Assembly (NCBI GenBank): GCA_002422395.1
Contig: DIUY01000004.1
Location: 1 to 64,000 of the forward strand
DNA from: Methylococcaceae bacterium UBA6146
GTDB taxonomy: Bacteria > Pseudomonadota > Gammaproteobacteria > Methylococcales > Methylomonadaceae
DNA: 64,000 nucleotides
Reading direction: 5' to 3'
The number at the start of each line of letters is the position of its first letter. Position 1 is the stretch's first letter. The notes below the pieces were generated by a model. It was not told where the DNA came from. It saw nothing but the letters and a program-made list of their open reading frames with translations, and did not search any database. Both the position numbers and the translations under genes were made by a program. This document shows positions 51,531 through 60,865 of the stretch, piece by piece.

Positions 51531-52061
51531 CTATTTCTCCAATTTTTTCTTCAATCCCTCCAATCCGTTCTTAAAAAACGTATTCATGGCTTTGACCGCT
51601 GCTTCATCATTCAGGTTTTCCGGTGGCGTGTTGCCCGTATCGCCACGATAAAACCGGCTTTTTAAAACTACGGTGCTATTGTCGGCATCTCTGCCAGGAG
51701 TCACTTGTAAAGTGACAGAATAGGAGCTAGCCGGAAAAGCTTGGACGTTTTCGGTTTTTAAACGGTAGCTGTACTCGTAGTCTTTATCGCTGTAAAAGTC
51801 CAGCTCTTCAACCAACTGGCCACCGTTTTGCAAGGTAATGGCGCGGATTCCGCCAGATTCATGCTTACCATCCCCTGTGCTTTGTTTAACATCGGGATGC
51901 CAGGTGGAGATGCCGTCGAATTGTTTGACGGCCTCCCAAACCATGGTGACAGGTGCGTTAATAGTGACACTTTCCTTGGCTTTTTGTGGGGTAGGCCCGT
52001 GTGCCGTAGCAAACAAAGGAAACATTAACAAGATGGTGAATACAAAAGGGTTGGGCGTCAT
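51531..52061 (-). CDS. mxaD: MxaD, periplasmic SRPBCC protein
   Basis: A 176-residue precursor with a signal peptide ending near ATA (residue 19) and a START/SRPBCC beta-barrel (ITINAPVTMVWEAVKQFDGISTWHP in two parts, then GGIRAITLQNG). MxaD stimulates electron transfer between methanol dehydrogenase and cytochrome cL in Methylobacterium. Classical clusters place mxaD after mxaL; here it is on the far side of mxaB, and converges on it. The ATG at 52061 is preferred over an in-frame TTG at 52082. Confidence 0.84.
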   Translation of the reverse strand: MTPNPFVFTILLMFPLFATAHGPTPQKAKESVTINAPVTMVWEAVKQFDGISTWHPDVKQSTGDGKHESGGIRAITLQNGGQLVEELDFYSDKDYEYSYRLKTENVQAFPASSYSVTLQVTPGRDADNSTVVLKSRFYRGDTGNTPPENLNDEAAVKAMNTFFKNGLEGLKKKLEK

Positions 52062-52634
52062 AATCAATAATTCCTGAAACAAATGTGCATTATTGATAAT
52101 CCCAACTAAAAATCATTGGGGTAAATTCCTGATATTGACTGGAGGAATTCCCGTTTTATAAGCGGCTACGAAACTTACAGCGTTTTTACTCTTCGTTAAG
52201 GCTAGCCTTTTAAGTTGGGACAGGTTAAGCCGTTCGTGCTTCGCTTACCGCAGGCGTGCCCTTTCAAAGCACCAAGCGGCCTATCTTATCGGCCAAGCTA
52301 AGGTTGTCGGTACTGGCGTTGAAGCCGGTGTCTGGGGGACAGGCATCCCAAGGCATGGCTGGAGCCAGTATAAGCTGATACAAGCCATGTACGAATGCGA
52401 AACAGTTTATAGGCTTAGCCGGGGGAGGAGGGCGCGGCTATCGGCATAGGGCGGCGTCTGGTTGGCTTCGGTTAGCTGAAATATCTCGCTAATCAGATCA
52501 TTTTTGATCCATCAAAATTATGTACCCCCGTTGTGTGGGGGCCAAAAGCGCTTAAGCCGCTACAATTGTGTGGTTTCCAGACAGATCAAAAACGGATAAA
52601 ATTCCAAAATTGAATTATTGTAAGGGAGAGATTG
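52062..52634. other. Unexplained intergenic region before def
   Basis: About 570 bp without an accepted gene. On the plus strand a frame stays open for over 80 codons (about 52190-52449, ending TAG) but has no start codon with a ribosome site. It contains a remnant AGCCGTTCGTGCTTCG resembling the REP units at 45656, and a small hairpin CCCCC/GGGGG (52525-52541) just before def. The def promoter must be at the right end. It may be a decayed gene or repeat. Confidence 0.5.
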
Positions 52635-53141
52635 TTGAGTATTCTAACTATTCTTGAGTTTCCTGATGAGCGGTTACGTAAAAAAGCCGTAGCGGTCAAG
52701 AAAGTCGATGCTAACATTGAAAAATTAGTCGATGACATGCTGGAAACGATGTATGAGGCAAAAGGGGTCGGGCTGGCCGCGACTCAGGTTAATGTCCAGA
52801 AACGCGTGATCGTTATTGATGTCAGTGAAGAAAAAAACGCGCCGTTGTGCTTGATCAACCCTGAAATCATCGAAAAAGACGGTGTTAAGGAATCTGAAGA
52901 GGGTTGTTTGTCAGTGCCGAATTTTTATGAAAAAGTAAAGCGTGCCGAGCATGTCCGTGTTAAAGCGTTGGACAAAGAAGGCCTGCCGTTTGAGTTTGAT
53001 GCCCGTGAGTTGCTGGCGGTGTGTGTCCAGCATGAAATAGATCATCTGGAAGGCAAGTTATTTGTTGATTATTTGTCTTCTTTGAAAAGGCAGCGCATTA
53101 AAAAGAAACTGGAAAAAATCCATAAGCAGGAACAGGGTTAA
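52635..53141 (+). CDS. def: Peptide deformylase
   Basis: A 168-residue metalloenzyme that removes the formyl group from new proteins. Motifs in order: GVGLAATQV (near 46), EEGCLSVP (near 92, metal Cys) and QHEIDHLEG (metal His pair with Glu, near 133). The start is TTG at 52635 after GGGAG; a second TTG lies three bases earlier. It heads the def-fmt-rsmB operon. Confidence 0.95.
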   Translation: MSILTILEFPDERLRKKAVAVKKVDANIEKLVDDMLETMYEAKGVGLAATQVNVQKRVIVIDVSEEKNAPLCLINPEIIEKDGVKESEEGCLSVPNFYEKVKRAEHVRVKALDKEGLPFEFDARELLAVCVQHEIDHLEGKLFVDYLSSLKRQRIKKKLEKIHKQEQG

Positions 53142-53143
53142 GC

Positions 53144-54067
53144 ATGAAAATTATTTTTGCCGGAACGCCTGATTTTGCGGTGCCCAGTTTGCAAATGTTG
53201 CGGGAATCAAAACACGATATTTGTGCTGTGTATACGCAACCTGACCGGCCGGCGGGTCGAGGCCGACATGTGCAGCCTAGCCCTGTCAAACAGCTTGCGC
53301 TGGCGGCCGGTCTTCCGGTATTGCAGCCACTGACGCTAAAAACCCCTGACGCATTACAGCAACTTGCCGATTTTAATGCGGATTTAATGGTCGTTGTGGC
53401 GTTTGGTATGATTTTGCCACAAACGGTGTTGGATGCACCTAAATTAGGCTGTATCAATGTGCATGGTTCATTGTTGCCGCGTTGGCGCGGTGCTGCGCCT
53501 ATCCAGCGGGCGATTATGGCGGGTGATGCAAAAACTGGCGTGACCATTATGCAAATCGTGCATAAACTGGATGCCGGCGATATGTTGCATAAGGAGGAGT
53601 ATTTGATCGGTACCGATGACACTTCCTGTGATGTACATGACAAATTAGCTGAGCTAGGTGCGATAGGGTTGGCGAAAGTTTTGGCGCAGTTGGATGAGGG
53701 GATAACGCATGCCGAGCCGCAAGATGAAGCATTGGTGACGTATGCTGAAAAATTGGGCAAAAGTGAAGCAGTTATTGATTGGACTCAATCAGCCGAGCAT
53801 CTGGCTAGAAAAGTAAGGGGGCTTAATCCGTGGCCGGTTGCCCAAACCCTTTATCAGGGCAATGTCTTACGTATCTGGCGGGCTGAAGCGATTGCGGCTG
53901 AGGGTCATGCCGAACCTGGTTCGGTGCGTGGCCAACATAAAAACTTTGATGTTGCCACTGGACAAGGAGTATTGCGCTTGCAGGAAGTGCAGTTGCCAGG
54001 TGGTAAGCGTATGGCCGCCGAGGCTTTTTTAAATGCACATAATGCTGATGGGGCAAAATTAGGTTGA
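53144..54067 (+). CDS. fmt: Methionyl-tRNA formyltransferase
   Basis: A 307-residue enzyme that formylates initiator Met-tRNA. The hydrolase-like motif VHGSLLPRWRGAAPIQRAI carries the catalytic His, and the N-terminal MKIIFAGTPDFAVPSL is typical. The C-terminal OB-like domain follows near 210. It starts two bases after the def stop and overlaps rsmB by four bases. Confidence 0.95.
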   Translation: MKIIFAGTPDFAVPSLQMLRESKHDICAVYTQPDRPAGRGRHVQPSPVKQLALAAGLPVLQPLTLKTPDALQQLADFNADLMVVVAFGMILPQTVLDAPKLGCINVHGSLLPRWRGAAPIQRAIMAGDAKTGVTIMQIVHKLDAGDMLHKEEYLIGTDDTSCDVHDKLAELGAIGLAKVLAQLDEGITHAEPQDEALVTYAEKLGKSEAVIDWTQSAEHLARKVRGLNPWPVAQTLYQGNVLRIWRAEAIAAEGHAEPGSVRGQHKNFDVATGQGVLRLQEVQLPGGKRMAAEAFLNAHNADGAKLG

Positions 54068-55410
54068 AGACAAACACACGAGGGGTGGCGGTGCGTGTCC
54101 TCACTGAGGTTTTACAAAAAGGACATTCGTTAACGGCGGCTTTAGATCAGGCGTTGCCTTCGGTTGAATCCGCTCAAGACCGTGCGTTTGTTCAAGCTTT
54201 ATGTTACGGCGTTTGCCGTCACTATCAACATTTGGACTTTGTCCTAAACCGGTTATTGGACAAGCCGTTAAAGGATATGGATGTTAAGGTTCTGGCTTTA
54301 ATAGGGCTGCATCAGTTGAGGTTTATGCGGGTAAAGCCCCACGCGGCAGTTTCGGAGACTGTCCATGTGGCACGCAAAAAACCATGGGCAAAGGGTTTAA
54401 TTAACGCATTGCTGAGAACTTATCTGCGTGACCAAGACGCGCTTGAGCAGGCCGCTAAGCAGATACCTTCAGTCGCTAATAATCACCCCGATTGGCTGAT
54501 AGGGCATATCCAGCGAGATTGGCCGGAGCAAGCCGGACACATATTTACAGAAAATAATCAGCTGCCGCCGATGGCGTTGCGTGTCAATTTGGCAAAAATT
54601 AGCCGTGAACACTATTTGAAACAGCTGGGTGGTTTGGGGATTTCTGCGGTTGCGGTTGATTTTTGCCCATCAGCGCTGATGCTTGATAAGCCGGTATCGG
54701 TTGAGCAATTGCCCGGTTTTGCTGAGGGCTTGGTTTCAGTACAAGATGCCGCAGCACAATTGGCGGCGGGCTTGCTGGTGCTTAAACCAGGGCAGCGGGT
54801 GTTAGATGTTTGTGCGGCCCCCGGCGGGAAAACTGCGCATATTCTGGAAACACAGCCACACCTAAATGCGATGGTTGCGGTTGATATTGATGCGGCGAGA
54901 ATGCAGCGGGTCAGCGATAACTTACAGCGCTTACAGTTGTCTGCCACGCTATTGGTCGGTGACGCCGCAAAGCCTCTGGATTGGTGGGATGGGCTGCTGT
55001 TCGACCGTATTTTGTTGGACGCCCCGTGTTCTGCAACCGGTGTTATTCGCCGTCATCCTGATATTAAATTGCTGCGTCGTGCAGAAGATATTGGTCAGCT
55101 ACAAGTCTTACAGCACGCTATTTTGGAGTCTGTCTGGCCGTTGTTAGCCCCAGGGGGGCTGTTGCTGTATGCCACTTGTTCGGTTTTAAAGCAGGAAAAT
55201 GAACAGCAAGTTTTGGCATTTTTAGCGGCACATGCCGATGCTGTGCTTGAGCCTTTTGCTGCTGATTGGGGCAGGGAAAGTGTTTGCGGTCGGCAAATTT
55301 TTCCCGGTGACAACGCAATGGATGGGTTCTACTATGCTCGGCTGGGTAAACGCTTATTATTAAGTAAGCGCACTCCTACGGTGTTAAAAAACTTACGGAC
55401 GACTGCTTAA
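54064..55410 (+). CDS. rsmB: 16S rRNA (cytosine-967-C5)-methyltransferase
   Basis: A 448-residue SAM-dependent methyltransferase. An N-terminal NusB-like domain (about 1-130) precedes the catalytic domain: VCAAPGGKTAHIL binds SAM, DAPCSATGVIRRHP and LYATCSVLKQENE carry the two cysteines used in catalysis. It starts with TTG overlapping the fmt stop (TTGA), so translation is coupled. It is slightly longer than the E. coli enzyme. Confidence 0.94.
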   Translation: MKTNTRGVAVRVLTEVLQKGHSLTAALDQALPSVESAQDRAFVQALCYGVCRHYQHLDFVLNRLLDKPLKDMDVKVLALIGLHQLRFMRVKPHAAVSETVHVARKKPWAKGLINALLRTYLRDQDALEQAAKQIPSVANNHPDWLIGHIQRDWPEQAGHIFTENNQLPPMALRVNLAKISREHYLKQLGGLGISAVAVDFCPSALMLDKPVSVEQLPGFAEGLVSVQDAAAQLAAGLLVLKPGQRVLDVCAAPGGKTAHILETQPHLNAMVAVDIDAARMQRVSDNLQRLQLSATLLVGDAAKPLDWWDGLLFDRILLDAPCSATGVIRRHPDIKLLRRAEDIGQLQVLQHAILESVWPLLAPGGLLLYATCSVLKQENEQQVLAFLAAHADAVLEPFAADWGRESVCGRQIFPGDNAMDGFYYARLGKRLLLSKRTPTVLKNLRTTA

Positions 55411-55418
55411 CCATCGAA

Positions 55419-56252
55419 TTATTCATTACGCTCGGCATTGAGCAGTTCGATAATCGGTGAAGTGTTAGGGCGAATGCCGCGCCAGATAAAAAAGGCTTCT
55501 GCCGCCTGTTCTACCAGCATACCTAAACCATCCAGGCTTTTTTCAGCATTGTGGGCTAGCCCCCACCGCACAAAAGCGGTGGGTTTGTTGCCGTAGGCGA
55601 GGTCGTAGCAGACGCCGTTTTTTGCCAGCAAGCCATTCGGCAGTGGGGGGAGTTCATCACTTAAGCTGGCTGAAGTGGCGTTTAATATCAAATCAAATGA
55701 TTGCCCATTTAGGTCGTTAAAACCGCAGCCCGTAATAATGCCCGATTGCTGAAACTCGGTCGCTAGAGTGGCGGCTTTTGCCACAGTGCGGTTGGCGATA
55801 ATTAGGGCTTGTGGGGCTTGCTCAAGAACGGGGCTGATAATGCCCCGACTGGCGCCACCCGCCCCCAGAATTAAGATGTTTTTGCCAGCCAGTTTAATGG
55901 CATGGTTGGCCATTAAGTCAGTGACCAGTCCGCAGCCATCGGTGTTATCGCCCAAAATAGTGCCATCGGTTTGCATGGCTAATGTGTTTACTGCCTTGGC
56001 CAGCTGGGCGCGATTGGTTTTATGTCCGGCGAATGTCCAGGCGAGTTCTTTTAGTGGCACTGTGCAATTTAAACCTTTGCCGCCTTCGGCAAAAAAAGCG
56101 GCGGCTGTTGCTGCGAATTCTTCAGCGATGACCTCTTGGGCGGTGTAATTTAGTGTTTGCCCAGTCTGCTTGGCAAACAGCTGATGTATGCGGGGGGATT
56201 TGCTGTGTTTAATGGGATGGCCAAATACCGCATAACGGTCAATTATTGTCAT
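55419..56252 (-). CDS. aroE: Shikimate dehydrogenase
   Basis: A 277-residue NADP-dependent enzyme of aromatic amino acid synthesis. FGHPIKHSKSPRIHQLF binds shikimate; NCTVPLKE carries the catalytic Lys; ILGAGGASRGI is the NADP loop. The ATG at 56252 gives the family N-terminus (MTIIDRYAVFGHP); the frame continues to 56333 without support. The start overlaps the stop of the upstream membrane gene by four bases. Confidence 0.93.
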   Translation of the reverse strand: MTIIDRYAVFGHPIKHSKSPRIHQLFAKQTGQTLNYTAQEVIAEEFAATAAAFFAEGGKGLNCTVPLKELAWTFAGHKTNRAQLAKAVNTLAMQTDGTILGDNTDGCGLVTDLMANHAIKLAGKNILILGAGGASRGIISPVLEQAPQALIIANRTVAKAATLATEFQQSGIITGCGFNDLNGQSFDLILNATSASLSDELPPLPNGLLAKNGVCYDLAYGNKPTAFVRWGLAHNAEKSLDGLGMLVEQAAEAFFIWRGIRPNTSPIIELLNAERNE

Positions 56253-56782
56253 GATTGCGCTCTTTTTGCTGACCAAAACTCCCATGCTATGGTCGCCCCT
56301 ACAATAGCTAGGGCAATCAATGCTTCTATCCAAAAAAAATGTTCGGTAAGTGCGGCAATAACCGCCGAAGTTCCAAGAAACAAGCCGACCAAGCTAAATC
56401 GCCAGCCTACCCGTAACCCATCAAGCATGGTCGCTAATGACAAAATCAGCAGGATGACCAGGCCGGCATCATGCGGCAAAATACGCTCGGATTTTTCCAC
56501 CAAAAACGCGCCGCCAACAACTAATAATGATGTGGCCCAATGTATGGATTGCTCCCGCAATATGGTTTTAAAGTCCTCGGCACTATGTTTTGATTGTACC
56601 CAACCAATTAAAATGGCGCATAAGGCGAATACCACAACCATGATTATCCAATAGCCAAAGCCATCGGCAGGGGAGAAGTCGGTAATGCCGATGCCGACCA
56701 ATGACAAAATAAGCAATAGGATCAAAATGATTTCTTCAATATGAAATCTTCTTTTTTCGGTAGTTAGAATATTGTCTGGCAT
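56249..56782 (-). CDS. Hypothetical multi-pass membrane protein
   Basis: A 177-residue protein with about six hydrophobic helices, starting at about residue 18 (IILILLLILSLVGIGI). I do not recognise a family. The ATG at 56782 follows AGGAGG at the right distance, and the stop overlaps the aroE start, so it is translated with aroE. It lies 52 bases downstream of hemB. Nothing in it suggests an enzyme active site. Confidence 0.68.
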   Translation of the reverse strand: MPDNILTTEKRRFHIEEIILILLLILSLVGIGITDFSPADGFGYWIIMVVVFALCAILIGWVQSKHSAEDFKTILREQSIHWATSLLVVGGAFLVEKSERILPHDAGLVILLILSLATMLDGLRVGWRFSLVGLFLGTSAVIAALTEHFFWIEALIALAIVGATIAWEFWSAKRAQS

Positions 56783-56834
56783 CGAACAGCCTCCTGAGCT
56801 AAAAGTGATAAATGGACGGGATGCCCATGGGGGT

Positions 56835-57848
56835 TTAATCGCGTAACCAGCGGGCAACGTCTTTGGCAAAATAGGTTAAAACCGCATCGCTACCAGCCCG
56901 TTTGAAGGCGGTTAGCGATTCCAGCACAACTTGCCGCTCATCCAGCCAGCCATTTAATGCGGCGGCTTTGATCATGGCGTATTCGCCGCTGACTTGATAA
57001 GCGAATGTGGGGACGCCATAGCGGTCTTTTATCCGGCGGATAATGTCCAAGTAAGGCATGCCCGGTTTAATCATGACCATGTCGGCACCCTCTTGCAAAT
57101 CCAGTTGCACTTCCCGCAAAGCTTCGTCGGAATTTGCCGGGTCCATTTGATAGCTGTATTTGTTGCTTTTGCCCAAGTTGCCTGAAGACCCGACAGCATC
57201 CCTAAACGGCCCATAGAAGCTGGACGCATATTTTGCAGAATAAGCAAGGATTCGCGTGTTAATGTGGTTGTTCGCCTCCAATGCTTGCCGTATCGCGCCT
57301 ATGCGCCCATCCATCATGTCGGATGGTGCGACTATATCAGCGCCTGCTTCGGCATGGGATAAAGCCTGTTTGACTAAAACCGCTAGGGTTTCATCATTCA
57401 TAACATAGCCATCTTGGTTGATGAGCCCGTCCTGTCCGTGGGAAGTGAACGGGTCAAGTGCAATGTCAGTAATAATGCCCAGCTCCGGCACGGCATTTTT
57501 TAATGCTCTGACGCTACGTTGGACTAAGCCGTCAGAATTATAGGCTTCATTGGCGTGGGCGGATTTTTTATCGGCGGCAATCACGGGAAATAAGGCGATA
57601 GCAGGAATGCCTAGCTGGTAGATCTCTTCCGCTTCTGCCAGCAGCAAATCGAGTGATAGTCTTTTTATGCCAGGCATCGAGGCAATAGCTTGTTTTTGTT
57701 GGTCACCTTCGGTAACAAATAATGGGTAGATCAGGTCATCGGCAGACAGGAGATTTTCACGCATTAAGCGCCTGGAAAAGTCGCTATAGCGCATTCTTCT
57801 CATGCGTGTGTTGGGAAAATTGATGTTATTATAAATAGTATTGTCCAT
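56835..57848 (-). CDS. hemB: Delta-aminolevulinic acid dehydratase (porphobilinogen synthase)
   Basis: A 337-residue enzyme that condenses two aminolevulinates in haem synthesis. The Schiff-base lysines lie in YSAKYASSFYGPFRD and in MVMIKPGMPYLD. The region that carries zinc cysteines in some homologues lacks Cys here (APSDMMDGRIGAIR context), so a magnesium-type enzyme is likely. It is the first gene of a minus-strand run (hemB, membrane protein, aroE) and diverges from mlaC. Confidence 0.95.
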   Translation of the reverse strand: MDNTIYNNINFPNTRMRRMRYSDFSRRLMRENLLSADDLIYPLFVTEGDQQKQAIASMPGIKRLSLDLLLAEAEEIYQLGIPAIALFPVIAADKKSAHANEAYNSDGLVQRSVRALKNAVPELGIITDIALDPFTSHGQDGLINQDGYVMNDETLAVLVKQALSHAEAGADIVAPSDMMDGRIGAIRQALEANNHINTRILAYSAKYASSFYGPFRDAVGSSGNLGKSNKYSYQMDPANSDEALREVQLDLQEGADMVMIKPGMPYLDIIRRIKDRYGVPTFAYQVSGEYAMIKAAALNGWLDERQVVLESLTAFKRAGSDAVLTYFAKDVARWLRD

Positions 57849-57917
57849 GTCTATGGGTATGTTGTAATTTTTAGTTAGTCTGGTTAAATTAATATGGGGT
57901 TCATTTTAGAGGATTTT

Positions 57918-58562
57918 ATGAAGGCTAAGCACTATATATTATTTGGGATATTTGCATTATTCCTGGGGTTGATGCCATTAGGTAAGGCGATCGCGGGCGA
58001 TTTGCTGCCTCCACAGCAAGCAATAAACGAGGCTTCAGTGCAGTTACAAGAAAGGTTGCAGGATAAGTCTTTTACCAAGGATTTCGCGAAAATCACCCAG
58101 TATGTCAACGATGTCATTAACCCGCATACTGATTTCGACAGGATTGCCGCGCTGGTTTTGGGTAAAACTTGGAAAACAGCCACTAATGATGAGCGCGGGC
58201 GTTTTAAGAACGAGTTTCAAACTTTATTGGTCAGAACTTACTCCCGCGCTTTTGTCGAATTTAAAGAATGGTCAGTACGTTTTTTGCCGTTGGAAATGGA
58301 ACCAAGTGCAACTAAAGTTATCGTAAAAACCGAAGTTTTGCAGCCTGGCATTAAGCCAGTAGGCGTGGATTATCGTATGGTGTTAAGTAATGGCCAGTGG
58401 AAAGCTTACGATATTATGATTGAGGGCGTTAGTTTGGTGACTAATTATCGGACGACATTTAGCAATGAAATGCAGACAAAGGGATCGCTGAACGCCATTA
58501 TTGAAAGCTTGGTTAAGCGTAACGCAGAAGCGTTGGCGCCTAAGGCGGCAAAAAAATCCTGA
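57918..58562 (+). CDS. mlaC: MlaC/Ttg2D phospholipid-binding periplasmic protein
   Basis: A 214-residue precursor with a signal peptide (about 27 residues, ending AIAG) and the MlaC fold (FDRIAALVLGKTW, GRFKNEFQTLLVRTYS, VDYRMVLSNGQWKAYDIMIEGVSLV). MlaC carries phospholipids between the outer and inner membrane. The remaining mla genes are not adjacent, so it is a solitary member. The ATG follows AGAGGAT. Confidence 0.9.
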   Translation: MKAKHYILFGIFALFLGLMPLGKAIAGDLLPPQQAINEASVQLQERLQDKSFTKDFAKITQYVNDVINPHTDFDRIAALVLGKTWKTATNDERGRFKNEFQTLLVRTYSRAFVEFKEWSVRFLPLEMEPSATKVIVKTEVLQPGIKPVGVDYRMVLSNGQWKAYDIMIEGVSLVTNYRTTFSNEMQTKGSLNAIIESLVKRNAEALAPKAAKKS

Positions 58563-58683
58563 TAATAGTTTGAATATTTCAAATGCCCGCTGATAACAGG
58601 TCGGACAAGGCCTCTTTTCCATATGCCAGCGTAAAGAATGACCGATGTTTTGAGGCTGAATCCCGTTTGTTTCCTTGGTTGGG

Positions 58684-59661
58684 ATGATTGATTATCAAGC
58701 TTTATACAATATGCTGCTTGATGCTAAAGCAGATGCCTGGGTCAAGTTATTGCCCCAGCAAATCGCGCAGGCTTTCGATACAGTTAGGCACGGCGATTTG
58801 GCGCAGTGGGTTTCATTGCTTCATTCCGTTCCCGAATTGCCTGCTGGGCATGGCCGCTTCTTAAACACTCCCGCTATCCAAATAGGCCACTCTTATGATC
58901 TGGCTGATAATATCAGTGGCCAGCTGGAGCGGCAACTCAGAGCCTTACATCCTTGGCGCAAAGGCCCTTACCAATTGTTTGGCATTCATATAGACACCGA
59001 ATGGCGTTCAGATATGAAATGGGACCGTTTAAGCAATCATATAACCCCTCTTCAGCATCGCCTGGTTTTAGATGTTGGTTGTGGTAATGGCTATCACTGT
59101 TGGCGCATGTTAGGTGCAGGTGCAAAAATGGTGGTCGGTATAGATCCTATGTTACTTAATGTAATGCAGTTTCAGGTGGTCAAGAAGCTGTATGGGGAGG
59201 CGCCGGTTTATGTTTTGCCTTTAGGTATAGAAGATGTGCCTTATGGGCTAAAAGCATTTGATACGGTGTTCTCTATGGGAGTGTTGTATCACCGGCGCTC
59301 GCCTATTGACCATCTAATCGAGTTGAGGGATTGTTTGCGTGCTGGAGGTGAGTTAGTGCTGGAGACGTTAGTTATTGATGGTGGTTTAGGTGAAATACTC
59401 GTGCCAGAAGGCCGGTATGCCAAAATGCGAAATGTCTGGTTCTTACCCAGTTGTGGCACACTGATGAGTTGGCTGAAGCGTTGCGGTTTTGTCAATATTC
59501 GGCTGATTGACGTCACTGCCACCCGTATTGATGAGCAGCGAAGCACGGAATGGATGCGGTTTCATTCATTGCAGGATTTTCTTGATCTACAAAATCCACA
59601 GTTAACCTGTGAAGGGCTACCCGCCCCTAAGCGGGCTATTATCATTGCTAACAGTGCTTAA
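58684..59661 (+). CDS. cmoB: tRNA U34 carboxymethyltransferase
   Basis: A 325-residue enzyme that uses carboxy-SAM to finish cmo5U at tRNA position 34. The FGIHIDTEWRSDMKWDR region, SAM motif VLDVGCGNGYHCWRM and FSMGVLYHRRSPIDHL match E. coli CmoB closely. cmoA, which makes carboxy-SAM, is not next to it. The in-frame TTG at 58675 is less likely than the ATG at 58684, whose protein starts as in E. coli. Confidence 0.93.
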   Translation: MIDYQALYNMLLDAKADAWVKLLPQQIAQAFDTVRHGDLAQWVSLLHSVPELPAGHGRFLNTPAIQIGHSYDLADNISGQLERQLRALHPWRKGPYQLFGIHIDTEWRSDMKWDRLSNHITPLQHRLVLDVGCGNGYHCWRMLGAGAKMVVGIDPMLLNVMQFQVVKKLYGEAPVYVLPLGIEDVPYGLKAFDTVFSMGVLYHRRSPIDHLIELRDCLRAGGELVLETLVIDGGLGEILVPEGRYAKMRNVWFLPSCGTLMSWLKRCGFVNIRLIDVTATRIDEQRSTEWMRFHSLQDFLDLQNPQLTCEGLPAPKRAIIIANSA

Positions 59662-59768
59662 TTAATAGCCCATAACCCTTGAAACCCTCTCGTATAATGT
59701 GCAGTATTTGTTACGTTGACATGGGTTTTTTTCATTATCACCAACCTCTGCTGTAAAAAATAATAGAT

Positions 59769-60698
59769 ATGGGACGATATGATCGCAACAAGTTAAAAAA
59801 ATCAGGGCGTTATCGAGATGATGTGGCTACTGATAGGCAATCTGTCAGTGCGAAAAGTAAAGGCATCAATATCTTTGTCGTTATTGCACTTGTTGTTGGT
59901 GCCGTTGCTGTTGGCTTTTTGGGCGCTAAGCTAAATGAAAGTGACATAAGTTTAGGGGCACTGATAAGGCCATTTTTAGCAGAAAAGAATGAGCCTGAAC
60001 AATCTGGCGACAATAGGTTAAGCGATGCGAAATTGGAGGCGGCGCCATTGGAGCCGCGTTCGGTGGATGATGGTTTGCAAGAATTGCAACAGGGACAAGA
60101 GGTGGTCATTTTGCCAGAACTTGACAGCAGTGATGGGCAAATACGCGAGGCTATAATAGCCGTTGCCCCCGCATTGTCCCAATGGTTGGATGCGGATCAC
60201 CTCATCAGGAAATATATGGCAGTTGTCAATGATTTTGCCCAAGGAGTCAGGGTGGCAAAACATTTGAATTTCATTGCGCTCAAAGAGCCTTTTATGGTTG
60301 AGCAGCAGGGTGCGGAGTTTTTTGTTGCCGCCCAAAGCTATCAGCGATATAACAACTTGGCTCAGGCTATAAACGCTATCGACATACCTGCGATGGTCGC
60401 CGTATATCAACGGTTTAGGCCGTTGTTGCTTCAGGTTTTCGCTGAATTCAGTTATCCGGATGGTTATAACTTGGATGATATATTCATTAAGGCGGCTGCC
60501 GAAATTTTGACGGCACCTATTATTGAACAGCCAATCGCCCTAGTTAAGTATTCACTACGTTACCGGTATGCTGATCCTGAGCTTGAGGCATTGGGCCCTG
60601 TGCAAAAGCAAATGTTACGGATGGGGGCGGAAAATACTCGGCTTATTCAAAACAAAATGCGAATGTTGGTTGATGAGTTGGTTAGCTCAAAAGGATAG
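59769..60698 (+). CDS. DUF3014 domain protein
   Basis: A 309-residue protein with a basic N-terminus, one membrane helix (about 35-52) and a large periplasmic helical domain characteristic of DUF3014 (DGLQELQQGQ, LIRKYMAVVNDFAQG, NLAQAINAIDIPAMVAVY). No function is known. The gene lies 107 bases after cmoB and 167 before the convergent ComEA-like gene. Confidence 0.82.
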   Translation: MGRYDRNKLKKSGRYRDDVATDRQSVSAKSKGINIFVVIALVVGAVAVGFLGAKLNESDISLGALIRPFLAEKNEPEQSGDNRLSDAKLEAAPLEPRSVDDGLQELQQGQEVVILPELDSSDGQIREAIIAVAPALSQWLDADHLIRKYMAVVNDFAQGVRVAKHLNFIALKEPFMVEQQGAEFFVAAQSYQRYNNLAQAINAIDIPAMVAVYQRFRPLLLQVFAEFSYPDGYNLDDIFIKAAAEILTAPIIEQPIALVKYSLRYRYADPELEALGPVQKQMLRMGAENTRLIQNKMRMLVDELVSSKG

Positions 60699-60865
60699 GT
60701 TGATTTTGATTGATAGGTGGCGCAGGTTGAGAGGGGGACGTCATTTTGAAATCCATTGTTACATCATTACTATAGGGGAAAATGGCGGGGTAGGCATTAA
60801 GGCTTTAGCAGTATCCCCTGGCTGGGCAAATGTAATGCTTATCTGCTCAGCCAAGGCGACAGTTG

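Noticed and set aside
52225..52450. RNase P or SRP RNA gene before def
   Set aside because: Conserved core sequences of both RNAs are missing.
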